The notes under the pieces: generated by a model
Database searches by the model: none
The model's input: the letters and a program-made list of their open reading frames with translations, nothing else
Told to the model about the DNA's origin: nothing
Translations under genes and position numbers: made by a program
NCBI GenBank assembly: GCA_002104985.1
Contig: MCGO01000008.1
Location: forward strand, 558,001-622,000
From: Rhizoclosmatium globosum
Taxonomy: Eukaryota > Chytridiomycota > Chytridiomycetes > Chytridiales > Chytriomycetaceae
Direction: 5' to 3'
Length of the DNA: 64,000 nt
In this document: positions 10,702 to 22,794 of the stretch, in pieces
How the letters are laid out: each line of letters starts with the position of its first letter
Numbering within the stretch: position 1 is the first letter of the stretch

Positions 10702-10789
10702 TTAACACCTTCCACCATTCCAGAAATAAAGAGAAGAGTGACATTGGGCAAAACATGGGCGGGCGCACAGTCGCAAGACCATGACACCC
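10702..10789. repeat. 88-bp METTL25 segment, displaced copy inside the element
   Basis: Second copy of host exon sequence 10190-10277. It lies between the left 353-bp repeat and the recombinase gene and is not continuous with the remaining host gene on either side. It may mark two successive insertion or recombination events, or host sequence carried along by the element. Confidence 0.88.
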
Positions 10790-10813
10790 AAACCAACGGG
10801 AAGCCCAATAAGC

Positions 10814-11803
10814 TCAAAGAATTTTTGCTAGGCCAGAGGCTAAGGCAGCTCTTCTAGCAAAGGGGATCCGGAGGTATACCAGGTACGCGTCTGAGCGCCA
10901 GCGGCCCATTGCTTGAATTTCGGCTGGGGAGTACCCAAGTAGTCCAGCAGCTGTGGCTCCACCTATGCGGAAACTGTGGCCAGCGTAGAGAGAAGGGTCT
11001 TCGCCAACCGCCAATAGGAGGGTTCGTACGGCTTTCACCAAGTAGTCCTTGGAAAACGCGGCGGAGTTACTTCGTTGGAAGAGGGGTGCTTTCTTGGGGA
11101 GGGGGTGGTCCCGGAACAGTTTTTGGAGTAGCAGAACTGGATCAGGACCAGGGATGTTGGTCTTGCCAATGACCACTGTCACGCCGACTCTGAAGGGGTC
11201 TGTCTTGGAGGATGGAATGCGTAGCTCAACCCAGGCAGGGTCATTGGCGTTTGGGAAGAACGTAACACAGTCCCTAGTGAGGTCAAAGTTGGTATCAAAA
11301 GAGTTGGTGGTATATGTGAATTCTCCCGACCGAAGAAGGGCAAAGAACCCAACAGAGCAGGCAGTCGCGACAACCAAGTCGTCAATGATTGAGAGGTTGA
11401 GGACGCTAGCAAACTGACATAGTAGTTTATAGGTGATCGGAAGGCGTGGGCGGGTTTCTTTGATGCCATGTACACGAGAGATACCCCTACAGACTGTCGA
11501 CAGGATATGGGCACCCACGATTACGTTGGCAAAGCCCTCCTCCATGTGCAACGAGTTCACTGCTGACAGATAGTTCTTGATGGTTTTTGGCTGAACTGGT
11601 CGCTTTGCCAGAGATACCGCCCAGGAGCAAAGAGTCATTTCGGCAGCAGGCAGGATCTGACCTGGGCTGTGGAAGAGATGTTGCGCCTCGCAGAAGGCAA
11701 GGAACTGGCGTTGAGGGGAGCTATAGGTCAGACGGGTAGAAAGGGCTTTGCTATGGTAGTAGTAGAAAGCCACGTCTGGCGGAAAGTGCCTGTGGGAAGC
11801 CAA
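10814..11803 (-). CDS. tyrosine recombinase of the retrotransposon
   Basis: Open frame of 329 residues with the phage-integrase fold expected of DIRS-type elements. The catalytic set is visible: Arg in FFALLRSGEF, His and Arg in YAGHSFRIGGAT, and the likely nucleophile Tyr in GRWRSDAYLVYLR. The N-terminal part resembles the core-binding domain (TLCSWAVSLAKRPVQPKTIKNYL). It would insert the circular DNA intermediate without making target duplications. Its 5' end overlaps the end of the RT-RNase H frame by 76 nt in another frame. No break is visible, so it looks intact. Confidence 0.9.
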   Translation of the reverse strand: MASHRHFPPDVAFYYYHSKALSTRLTYSSPQRQFLAFCEAQHLFHSPGQILPAAEMTLCSWAVSLAKRPVQPKTIKNYLSAVNSLHMEEGFANVIVGAHILSTVCRGISRVHGIKETRPRLPITYKLLCQFASVLNLSIIDDLVVATACSVGFFALLRSGEFTYTTNSFDTNFDLTRDCVTFFPNANDPAWVELRIPSSKTDPFRVGVTVVIGKTNIPGPDPVLLLQKLFRDHPLPKKAPLFQRSNSAAFSKDYLVKAVRTLLLAVGEDPSLYAGHSFRIGGATAAGLLGYSPAEIQAMGRWRSDAYLVYLRIPFARRAALASGLAKIL

Positions 11804-13514
11804 CCAGGGGGCTGGGGGAGGTCCAAAGACATCGGGGACAGTTTTCTGAAGGACACCTGGTCATAACGGGAAATAGCGTCAGCAACAGTATTCTCATGGG
11901 TGGAAAGCCATGAGGCTTTGTAAAGGAAGTTGTGAGAGCAAGAGAGGTAGGTTAGGAGGCGGATTAGGTGGAGGCAGGGCTTCGAGCGACAGGTGCTTCC
12001 ATTCAGCCAATCAGACACATTCTCGTTGTCAACCTTGAAGTCAATCCGACTGCCCCTCCACAGCGGGCCAAATGTTGCCGCGGCAACCACTATGGCAAAG
12101 AGTTCCTTCCACTGAATGGTTTCACTCGCCGGGTTGGAAGACAACTGGTGGGAGGGGTCCAGCGAATCGTCCCATCGACCTTGTATCCACTTGCTGCCAA
12201 AGGATGCTCCCCAACCAATGGATCCAGAGGCGTCAGTGAAGAGTTGGATGTCTGAAGAGGAAACCCAATCGTCCCAGTCAAACATGGAGGAACCATTCCA
12301 AAGGGGCAGGTAAGTAGCCCACCAAGCAAGATCTTCTTGCAGATCAGAGTTCAATGTGACGTAATGTCCCAGACGCTTGACTGTCATGGAGGCGTCAATA
12401 AATCGCCGTAGGAATGGGCGGGCCTTGGGGAGGACTTTTGTTGCAAACTGGAGAAGGCCAATGACCCTCAATAGTTGACGAAGCGTACAAGTGCGCTTTC
12501 CCTGCAGGCTCTGAATTTCCTTTACCATTTGGGCAAGCTTCAGGGGGGGCACTGAGGCTGTCATAGCGACAGAATCAAGTTGGATACCAACAAATGGTAG
12601 AGATGTTGATGGGCCTTCCGTCTTCTCAGGGTTGACAGAGAAACCCAAGTACTCACAGACTGCAATGAACACCTCCAAATCTTTTGGAGGTTCGTCAGGG
12701 TGCTCGACCATCAGGAAGTCGTCCACATAGTGCAACAGCCAAGAGCAACCGACTAAGAGGGCCATCCAATGAAGTAGCTCCGCGAAAATATTGTAGAGGA
12801 AGGGGCTTGAGCGAAGACCAAATGGGAGAAAAATATCGTAATAGAATAAGCCCAGCCAGGCAAAACCGAGTAATTCCCAGTCCTCGCAGCGAACAAGGAT
12901 ATGCCGGAACGCGGCGTCCAAGTCGGACTTTGAGAGACGGGCCCCTCGTCCGACCTGGCGAATGCGGGAGATGGCCTCGTCAAGTGTTGCGTAAGAAAGA
13001 GAGACATCCTTCTGGGAGATACCGCTGTTAACCGACCTCCCTGATTCGTCATGTGGCCAAGAGAGGTCATGGATACGCCTTCGCCCCCACTAGACTTGGG
13101 GTGGGTGCCAAGTGGAGACGAGCGAAAGTTACTGAAAGGGGCAGTCTTAAAGGGTCCACGAGTGCGACCCGTTAGCACCTCTGCCGAGAGATTCTTCTCA
13201 ATGGCTAGAGGATGTTCTGTAGCGGTTGAGTTGTTGGGGCCAGTGAGGGGAATCCTAGGGCCATAATGTCCAAGGTTCACACCATACTGTATGGCACCAA
13301 TCACTTGGTCCACTAATATGCGATCTGGATAGGTTGCTAGTCCGACCTTCCAGGCATCCATATTGAGAGGAGACGTGTGGGGCTGATGGAGCGGGGAATG
13401 CTCGTTCAACCATTGTTTTGACGGAGGGCCAGTGAACAGAGGGAAAGAAAGAGTAGTATTTGGACGAAGAGGAGGGGTTTTATTTGGGATAAAAACCGGA
13501 GCTTCCACCCTCAA
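11728..13514 (-). CDS. reverse transcriptase-RNase H of the retrotransposon
   Basis: Polymerase of the element. The N-terminal region has the DIRS-type lead-in (PLNMDAWKVGLATYPDRILV). RT motifs include RIHDLSWPHDESG, LSKSDLDAAFRHI, FLPFGLRSSPFLYN and the catalytic YVDD box (LLHYVDDFLMV). RNase H follows with its acidic set: LFTDASGSIGWGA, WKELFAI, FKVDNENV and TVADAISR. The first about 145 residues (from 13514) lie in a different frame from the rest. The step is -1 at a run of five G/C near 13084-13088, either a mutation or an undercalled homopolymer. Apart from that step the domains are complete. Confidence 0.88.
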
Positions 13515-13556
13515 CGTAGAACCACTCGATACTATCAGAGGCGCCTCCTGCCTGTC

Positions 13557-14873
13557 CTAGGCCTGGGCGGGTAGCTTACAAGTGTTACCCTTGTGGGCTG
13601 CATCCTTTCCTTGACATGGAGGCCTGTTGCACACATGTCTGAAGGGGCATGGTTTTGAAAGACAGTCAAGACCCGCATTCCAATTTCGGCAGACTCCAGA
13701 AACTGTTGGTGCTGGCTTCTTCTGAATGTGAGGCTGGTGCGAGACCACCGAACGTCCAGAGACATGGAGGTTGAACAGCCTAGGCTCTTCTGGGAAATCA
13801 TAGTCGTGATCTGCCAGTAGCTTCATCATGACAGCCACGGCGTAGTTCCTGACGGCCGGGAAGGAGAAGTCGGTGGGTGACCCCTCCCCCACCCAGATTC
13901 GAAGAGTGTCAATGAAATCAGAGTACCTCTCGTACCGCTCGAAGGGCATGCTTGCACCGTGATTGTGGTGGTGGAGGTGACATAAAATCCGCCAGAAGTA
14001 GTCCCAACAACGCAAAAGATAGTTGAAGGAGGGGAAGGAAGCTGAGCTGGAGGAGGAGTCAACGGCGGAATAAGTGCCGTCTGCTGCGTTAAAAACATAG
14101 TTCTTGGTGGGCACAGAGGTAGTCTTGTCTTTTCCAAGTTTTGCAATTGTGCTCGCGTCTGCCTTGCCGTTGCAGATGGAGGAGATGAGGGAGGGGGAAA
14201 TTGTGGGGAAGCTAAGGGCTATGGTTTTACCTGCAGGGTGGGAGTCATCGTCTCTTCTAGCAGGTGTCTTCTCAGGTGACAAGGCCTTGATCAAAAAGGC
14301 AAGAGTGGCCATGTCGAGGCCTGGAATGGCTGGGGTTGGAGCTGCTGGCAGAGCCTGAAGGGCCTGGAGCGCTGCAACTTGTTGAGTGAGCTGGGCAATC
14401 GTGGCAGACTGGTCCAAAGGATTCGATGGAATCGTAGAGACTGGCGGTGGTGGGGGGTTGACTGGCTTCTGTGTAGTCTGTTGGACTTGAATGGCCGCCA
14501 TTTGCTGGGCAAGAAGAGCGATGGCGGTGGCTTGGTCAGGAGGCTGGTTTGATGCCGGTGGTTGAGTCAGTTGGGAGGCAGATGAAGTGCGGTAGAAATG
14601 GTCGAGAAGGTTGAGGGTAAGGATCTTCTTGTCGGCACGCCCATGGGTGTTTGCATAGTCTTGTGCGGCAGCGATTGCTTCCTTGTCTCCAAACGACGGA
14701 CACAGTTTTGGGGCTGAGCAGAGGTCGTGAGGGGGAGCACTGGAGACGTCAGGGTGGGAGACGCAGATACGACAAGCAAGGTAGTCCGGAGTCCCGCTTG
14801 TTGTTAGTGGGGCCGGACCTGAGCCGAGATTGGCAAGGACTGAGGCCTTGGCGGGCGGGGAGTGCGATAGCAT
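13557..14873 (-). CDS. Gag-like protein of the retrotransposon
   Basis: First frame of the element, 438 residues. It begins with a Cys/His cluster (LACRICVSHPDVSSAP), continues with Gln/Pro-rich low-complexity stretches, and has a helical central region (YSDFIDTLRIWVGEG ... NYAVAVMMKLLAD). It ends with a Cys/His-rich tail (VCRNWNAGLDCLSKPCPFRH, then CNRPPCQGKDAAHKGNTC) that resembles CCCH or knuckle-type nucleic-acid-binding fingers. The role in RNA packaging is inferred from its place upstream of the polymerase. Confidence 0.78.
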   Translation of the reverse strand: MLSHSPPAKASVLANLGSGPAPLTTSGTPDYLACRICVSHPDVSSAPPHDLCSAPKLCPSFGDKEAIAAAQDYANTHGRADKKILTLNLLDHFYRTSSASQLTQPPASNQPPDQATAIALLAQQMAAIQVQQTTQKPVNPPPPPVSTIPSNPLDQSATIAQLTQQVAALQALQALPAAPTPAIPGLDMATLAFLIKALSPEKTPARRDDDSHPAGKTIALSFPTISPSLISSICNGKADASTIAKLGKDKTTSVPTKNYVFNAADGTYSAVDSSSSSASFPSFNYLLRCWDYFWRILCHLHHHNHGASMPFERYERYSDFIDTLRIWVGEGSPTDFSFPAVRNYAVAVMMKLLADHDYDFPEEPRLFNLHVSGRSVVSHQPHIQKKPAPTVSGVCRNWNAGLDCLSKPCPFRHVCNRPPCQGKDAAHKGNTCKLPAQA

Positions 14874-14883
14874 TCGATAATAA

Positions 14884-15118
14884 CCTTAAACACAGCGCGA
14901 GTCAGTAAAGGAGCGGCTGAGGGTTGAGCAGAGGACCAATGCGAACCTTAAACACAGCGCGAGTCAGTAAAGGAGCGGCTGAGGGTTGAGCAGAGGACCA
15001 ATGCGAACCTGCGAAAAGGTGTAAGTGATTTCGAGGGACTCAGTCCGCTCATACCTTAAACACAGTGCGAGTCAGTAAAGGAGCGGCTGAGGGTTGAGCA
15101 GAGGACCAATGCGAACCT
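14884..15118. repeat. three copies of a 65-bp unit at the right end of the element
   Basis: The unit CCTTAAACACAGCGCGAG ... CAATGCGAACCT occurs at 14884-14948, 14947-15010 and 15054-15118. A fourth copy is at 10392-10456 in the left repeat. The first two copies are head to tail, sharing CCT. The extra copies fit the split-repeat layout of PAT/Ngaro-like elements or slippage during template switching. Confidence 0.9.
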
Positions 15119-15363
15119 CTGAATGGATCAAAGGGGTTAGATGGGGGCCGAGGGGTGGAAAAGGGACTCACGCGAAAAGGTGTAAGTGATTTCGAGGAAG
15201 AAAATCAACACCAGTTCGCGTGCCGGAAATCTGATGGCAGAAATTCCCCGGTAGCCCCAGCGGCAGACAGCGAGTGGACCGATAAGGAGTGACCAGTAGG
15301 TTCGGGGAGTGTGGCTTTCACTACTTGCGTTAACCAACCTTTAGGATCTTCCCAAAGCTTCAA

Positions 15364-16149
15364 GTTTGGGGTGCTTGTCCAACGGCCCCAACCACTTCCT
15401 CCACCAATGAGGAAAACTTTTCATTCGCTTGAACTCGGCGATTAATATGATAAATCTCCCCTTGTGGTGAGGTATTCTTGTAAAGCTGTTTGTTCGCAAG
15501 TTCAATCCTTCGTTTCGCTCCACATGTCTGAATCTCATCATCATCTACACCCATAACAATTTTATCGTATTGATATGCTAGTGAAATATCAAGGTATCCC
15601 TGCCCTGCCCCAATATCTAGCACGTGGTCAATCTGTTCCGATTCCGTAACTGAATTAATCAAAGAAGACAGATATGCAACTTCATGTTGCTTTTTAGGAC
15701 TCATTCCGTTCTCTGGATTTCACGATTAGATACCTTTTAAGCCGCTGAATAGAGTATTGATGGAAACTCACTCAAGACTGCAGGCAGTGGCTTTATAGGA
15801 AGGTTTTTGGCTTTGTCATCAGGAATTCGGCATAACGACAGTTCTTGTGCTAGTCTTATAAAGGCTTTTAGAGATTCGGGCCATTCGGGTTTCACTGCAC
15901 AAGGACAGATGAGTGCTCCCTTTTGCAAGACAGTACAGTACCGATGCCCTTTGATGCCAGCATAATCAAGTCATCTGTAGTAGCGGTCTGTTCAAGTGAT
16001 GTCCATTCGGCGGGGAACGCTGAATGCCAGTAATCTTCGATATAGAAGTCGACAGCATGATGCAAGTACAGAAAGTCATACTGTCTTATCAAACGGCATA
16101 ATGTAACAATATAGCTAGTAACTGATGTTTCACCGTGGGGCAATTTCAT
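15364..16149 (-). pseudogene. METTL25-type methyltransferase, 5' part, separated by a retrotransposon
   Basis: N-terminal half of the interrupted gene, starting at ATG 16147-16149. Two short introns are visible (around 15890-15940, and 15700-15770 where the exon resumes as KNGMSPKKQHEVAYL). The S-adenosylmethionine site is clear: HVLDIGAGQGYLDISLAYQ. The GMSPKK-x-HEV motif before the methyltransferase fold is typical of METTL25/RRNAD1 proteins. Coding runs to GAVGQAPQT and then enters the retrotransposon repeat, where it stops at once. The start is only 51 bp from the start of the divergent kinase gene. A truncated product could still be made, lacking the LHACGDLT part of the domain. Confidence 0.82.
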
Positions 16150-16200
16150 GTCGGAGGCTGGCGGAAACCTTCTAGAAGGGTGATAAAGAAGGAAAAACCC

Positions 16201-18599
<2,399 letters not shown>

Positions 18600-18994
18600 T
18601 TCACTTTTCCTTACGGGACCTCTTTCGCTTGTTATTAGTAAATGATTTCTAGATAATATTAATGGCAATCTCTGGACGATGTTTTCGATAGAGGGCCTGG
18701 TTTGTCTTTCTTGCAGAAACTGACAATTCACGAACTAGTTCACTTCACTCACAACTTTCGAAAGAATTCAAAGTCTTGGGGCTCTCTGCTTGTTTGGATC
18801 AACGTCGCTTCATCTGACGGCAGAAAACCTTTGCTGTAATAGCTCATAGATAGATCAACAGGTACCATATTTGACAGTTCACAATCGTGTGCAGTTAGTG
18901 GCCAACACTGAAAGTGATCATCGCTATTTCATCAAAATTACTCAAGTACTTTCGAATTATCTACGAATCTGAACTTGACGCGGGATAGAAGCCA
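18600..18994. other. intergenic between kinase and cyclin genes
   Basis: About 395 bp holding the 3' region of the kinase and the 5' region of the cyclin gene. Scattered A/T-rich words are present, but I see no RNA gene, repeat or obvious promoter element. Confidence 0.5.
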
Positions 18995-21846
18995 ATGAAT
19001 ACAAAACAACCATCAACCTCATCTAATAACTATGGATCACAACTTTTAACTTCTGGGTCTCATCCAGGAAGTTCTCGTTCAAATTCTACGATGTCTTATC
19101 AGCCGCAGAATGTACAGTTTGATCACTACTATGGTCGCGGGTCCAAACGGCTGTCTGAATCTCAAAATCTGTACAGCCATCCAACAGAATTAATTGAAAC
19201 CCATCTATTGGCACCATATCAACAACCGACTTTGGTCTCCTCTATGCAGCAGCAACATTATTTTCCCTCAACACCAACCTCATATGTCCATGGAACCCAG
19301 TCTGTTGCTTCAAAAACGCGACCTTCGATTCCTAATTTATCGCACTCGTGGTTTCCACCAAACCAGTCAGATATACTAGGACCATCCTATTCTCAGTCGC
19401 AATCCACCACAAAACCTAATTATACTTCAATTCAAATGCAACCAGTTCTTGATCCAATGACATCTGCTGTCGCTGGATCAAAGACCCTTTTGGGGCAGTC
19501 TCAAGGTATGCCCGTGAATTCTCATCAAAAAATTCAACGAGAGAATGTATTGGGGCGATGGCCAAGTGATAAAACCTTAGTTTCTGGAGATATGACTGGC
19601 GGTGGACTGGCAATGAGTCAAGGACAACATAATGCAGCCTACCACAGTAATACTTTAACTAACGTCGGTGCCAATTACTTCAAACAACATCATCCGCAAA
19701 CATATCAGCAACAACAACAACAGCTGTTACTTCAACACATTGCACAGACGAAATTAATACACCAACATCAGCAACAACACCAAAACCAACATCAACAATT
19801 ACCATTGGATTCAGAGTATTCTATAGGGAATAGTTCTTCACACTCAATAACGAATCCATATAATTATCCCTCCCAAGCAACTTACCAAAATATGGAAAGA
19901 AATATACTGGAAGGCCAGCAATGGCAGCAATATGATATGAACTCCAAATTCAACAATTCAGCTCAGCAACACTATTTAAACCTACAACATCAAGTCCGCC
20001 ACCAATTACAAACGCCGTCATCTCAGCAATACTCATTAAATGCTCAGCAAAAATCAAATACTCAACTATTTCACCAACATCAAACTCGAAGTTTCTCACA
20101 ACCACCAAACTATTCAGACGTCAACTTATTTCAGCAATCAGATATTCTGCAACAAATTCAAAATCAGGGACAATACGATCCTACTTATTCTGATATCCTA
20201 GATGGCGGATGCAATGATCATATCCTGTATTCCACATCAAGCCACGTCCCTCACCGCACCTCCTCCTTATCTTACTCAAACCTCTATGGAAGTCTAGATC
20301 AACAAACTTTACCCAAACCGCTTTCTCATACACTCTACTCGGCACGGGATGTACAAGATGCGGAACTACAAGCAAACGAGACACTTTCTCATTCGTCGGC
20401 TTTGAAACTCGCTCAGGCCCCGGATTTGCCGCCAACTCTGCCCGAGTTTAGTAAATTTATACACCATATGCTGGTTGTCATATTGAAAAAAGTTCCAGCG
20501 GGGGATGCAAGCTTAAAGCGATTGGATACTGAGCTATCATTGTATATAGAAAATGTTCTGCAGACTACTGAAGTTGTAGGTTTTATGATATTCGAGTTTG
20601 ATTTGAATGTACTGAATTTATGGCGATAGACGCGAACAACAGCTCTTTTGGCTCTGAAATACGTGTATATGCTGTCGTTAAGGCCTGGATTTCGGTTTGA
20701 ACCAGGAACTGAAAAAAATGTTATTATATTTGGATTGATGCTTTCGAACAAGATTCTGGATGATCAGTTGGGTGTTTTGCTTTCACTTTCAAGTAAACAA
20801 ACCTGATACGTGCTATTAGTACGTTCACAAATCGAACTTGGTCTGATGTCTCTAAATTATCACTAGAGGACTTGAATAGATATGAGGTTAGTTAAGAGGA
20901 ACCACCACTCACATACTAATTTACTCTTTAGATTCATTTTCTGAACCTTCTCAATCACAATAACTTTATTGTGCCTCGAGATGAGTTTTCAAGTTGGGTT
21001 ATTGCACTCCAGAAATATTGGACTCAACAAAAGGGAATACCAATACCAACACCTCCAAATTACATAATGAATACACATATCAACTCTTCGTCAGCTTCTA
21101 TGGCCTCATATACAACAAATAGCTATCCATTTGCTCGACGTCACTTCTCGACGACCGAGACCGTTACTGATCCAACAAAGGCTATGCCGCCCCCACCACG
21201 TTACAATAGTGCATCGTCTGCAAGGACGGGCTCCCTCGCTGCTGCCTCGGCAGCTGAAGCATTTGATATGATGCGAACAGCTCCCCAACACAATATGCAT
21301 ACACTACCACGAGATCCCAACGTACAAAACAACAACTCTACCTCATCAAATAATCAGCAACAGAACTTACTCTTTACTTTGAATCAAATGAAGTATCCTG
21401 ACACTCATCAACGAAAGTCTTCAAACACAATGGACTTCCAACTCAATCACCATCACCAACGGTCCTCATCAACACTGCCGAATACAGTCGAGCAGCCGCA
21501 TCTCCAAAACAATCCCCAATATCACCGACCACAGCAGACACAATCTTTACCTTTGTTGAACTTTCCTGTCACGGATGACACAGACGCAGTCTCAGACGCG
21601 ACAATTACAGCCCTCTCAACACCATACCAGGAAGATCGATCTGATATCCTGGGTGGAGGAATGATGGCACGCAGTGGGTTGGAAGCTACAAGCTCTGATC
21701 ATTCAAGTTCGTGTTTGGGGTGTTTGGAATGTCTGCGAGGGATGCAGAATACACTTTATCAAGGAAATATGCTATATTCGGGTCAAGCAGTGGGGGTTTC
21801 ATATTATCAGGGATCGCAGCCGCATGGGGTCGGATGGGAGACCTGA
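18995..21846 (+). CDS. PCL/Pho80-type cyclin with a long Gln-rich N-terminus
   Basis: The first about 460 residues are low complexity, rich in Gln, Ser and Asn with polyQ runs. A cyclin box then starts at PEFSKFIHHMLVVILKK and is spliced across three introns (about 20580-20629, 20770-20819, 20887-20932). It includes TTALLALKYVYMLSL, FGLMLSNKILDD, TNRTWSDVSKLSLEDLNRYE and IHFLNLLNHNNFIVPRDEF. This order matches the Pho80/PCL cyclin family, which pairs with Pho85/CDK5-type kinases. The C-terminal about 270 residues are again Ser/Asn/His/Gln-rich and unstructured. The activating kinase and role are inference; the cyclin fold is clear. Confidence 0.85.
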
Positions 21847-21976
21847 TGTTACTTTCTTATTTTCTATTGGCTGCACGCTTTTTCCTCTATTCGGATTGAT
21901 ACAAAGTAAATTGGTTTGCTTTCAGATTGAAGGTCTCATTTTGTTTTTTTCTGGAAGGAACTCCACAACATCCAAA

Positions 21977-22753
21977 ATGTCTGGGAAAGGATCAAGTGCG
22001 AAGGGGAAGGCCGGACAGGCTAAGCAACGGCAAAAGTATCAAAACTCTTTTGCATACAAGAGTGACAAGTATGCAACTCATATGAGGGACATTACGGCTC
22101 TTCCTGTTCAGGGACTGTGCAAACGATGTGTGGATATCATTGATTGGAGGTTAGCACCTCCCTCCTCGCCTTCGATCTTGAGTAGAGGGTATTGATTGAC
22201 TGTTTCAGAAAGCGGATGGGACAGTACAAGCCGTTGACGGTGCCCAAAAAGTGGTAAGACTGCTTCAAGTGATTGAATCATGAAATAGGTACTCACTTCC
22301 TGGTTAGTGTTTCTTGTTCCCAAAAGACTGTGAAAGAAGCATACCATATTCTGTGTAATCCCTGTGCTCAAAAGAAGAATGTGTGTGCCAAGTGCCAACT
22401 TGCTGAAGAGATTCTTCCATCGTGAGTATGAGCATCGGGATTCCTGCAATCAGAATATGTTAACCTTTCATCTATCTAGTTCTGCTGCTAAAACGCCCGC
22501 TGAGTTACTCTTGGAGAAGCAGAATGAGGAACGCTTGTTGTCTTTGATGACTGAACGTCAGCGCCGTAGTTACCAGCGCAAACTTGAGCGCGGAGAGGAT
22601 GATGCAGCTCAACGAATTGCGGACCGTGTCAAGAGCTCATTGCGGGATGATGACGATGACTTTGACTTTGGATTCAGTGACGATGAGGGCATGGGCGATG
22701 ACCTCGGGGAAGATGATGACGAAGACGATGAAGACTTTGAGGATGATGAATAA
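21977..22753 (+). CDS. C9orf85-like zinc-binding protein (DUF2039)
   Basis: Small basic protein with an acidic tail. It starts MSGKGSSAKGKAG at 21977. The conserved N-terminal part (KQRQKYQNSFAYKSDKY) and the Cys pairs VQGLCKRCVDIIDW, spliced to PKKCVSCSQKTVKEAYHILC and CNPCAQKKNVCAKC, match the DUF2039/C9orf85 family. These Cys pairs probably bind zinc. The C-terminus is a helical basic region (RQRRSYQRKLERGEDD) followed by an Asp/Glu-rich tail. Three short introns are visible. Function is unknown in the family; a nucleic-acid or ribosome link is only a guess. Confidence 0.85.
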
Positions 22754-22794
22754 ATGAGAATTTAAGTTTGTTTTCTTTTTGTTTGTCTTTTGAA

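Larger units (their letters stand above)
10278..15363 (-). mobile_element. tyrosine-recombinase retrotransposon (DIRS superfamily, PAT/Ngaro-like)
   Basis: Element inserted into the METTL25-type gene. On the minus strand it carries, in order, a Gag-like frame, a reverse transcriptase-RNase H and a tyrosine recombinase. That set defines the DIRS superfamily, which integrates by recombination instead of an integrase. Nearly identical 353-bp direct repeats lie at 10349-10701 and 15011-15363, and extra copies of a 65-bp sub-unit lie inside the right end. Direct rather than inverted repeats and the lack of a methyltransferase frame favour a PAT- or Ngaro-like element with split direct repeats over DIRS1 proper. 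The repeats differ at one base that I can see, so the insertion is young. An 88-bp piece of the host gene is embedded after the left repeat. Confidence 0.85.

Noticed and set aside
12753..13514. Separate gene of unknown function within the retrotransposon.
   Set aside because: Its first about 145 codons are the N-terminal part of the reverse transcriptase; the rest is out of frame after the -1 step near 13086.
14884..15118. CRISPR-like array, because the 65-bp unit is repeated.
   Set aside because: There are no regular unique spacers, two units are fused directly, and the genome is eukaryotic. They are retrotransposon end repeats.
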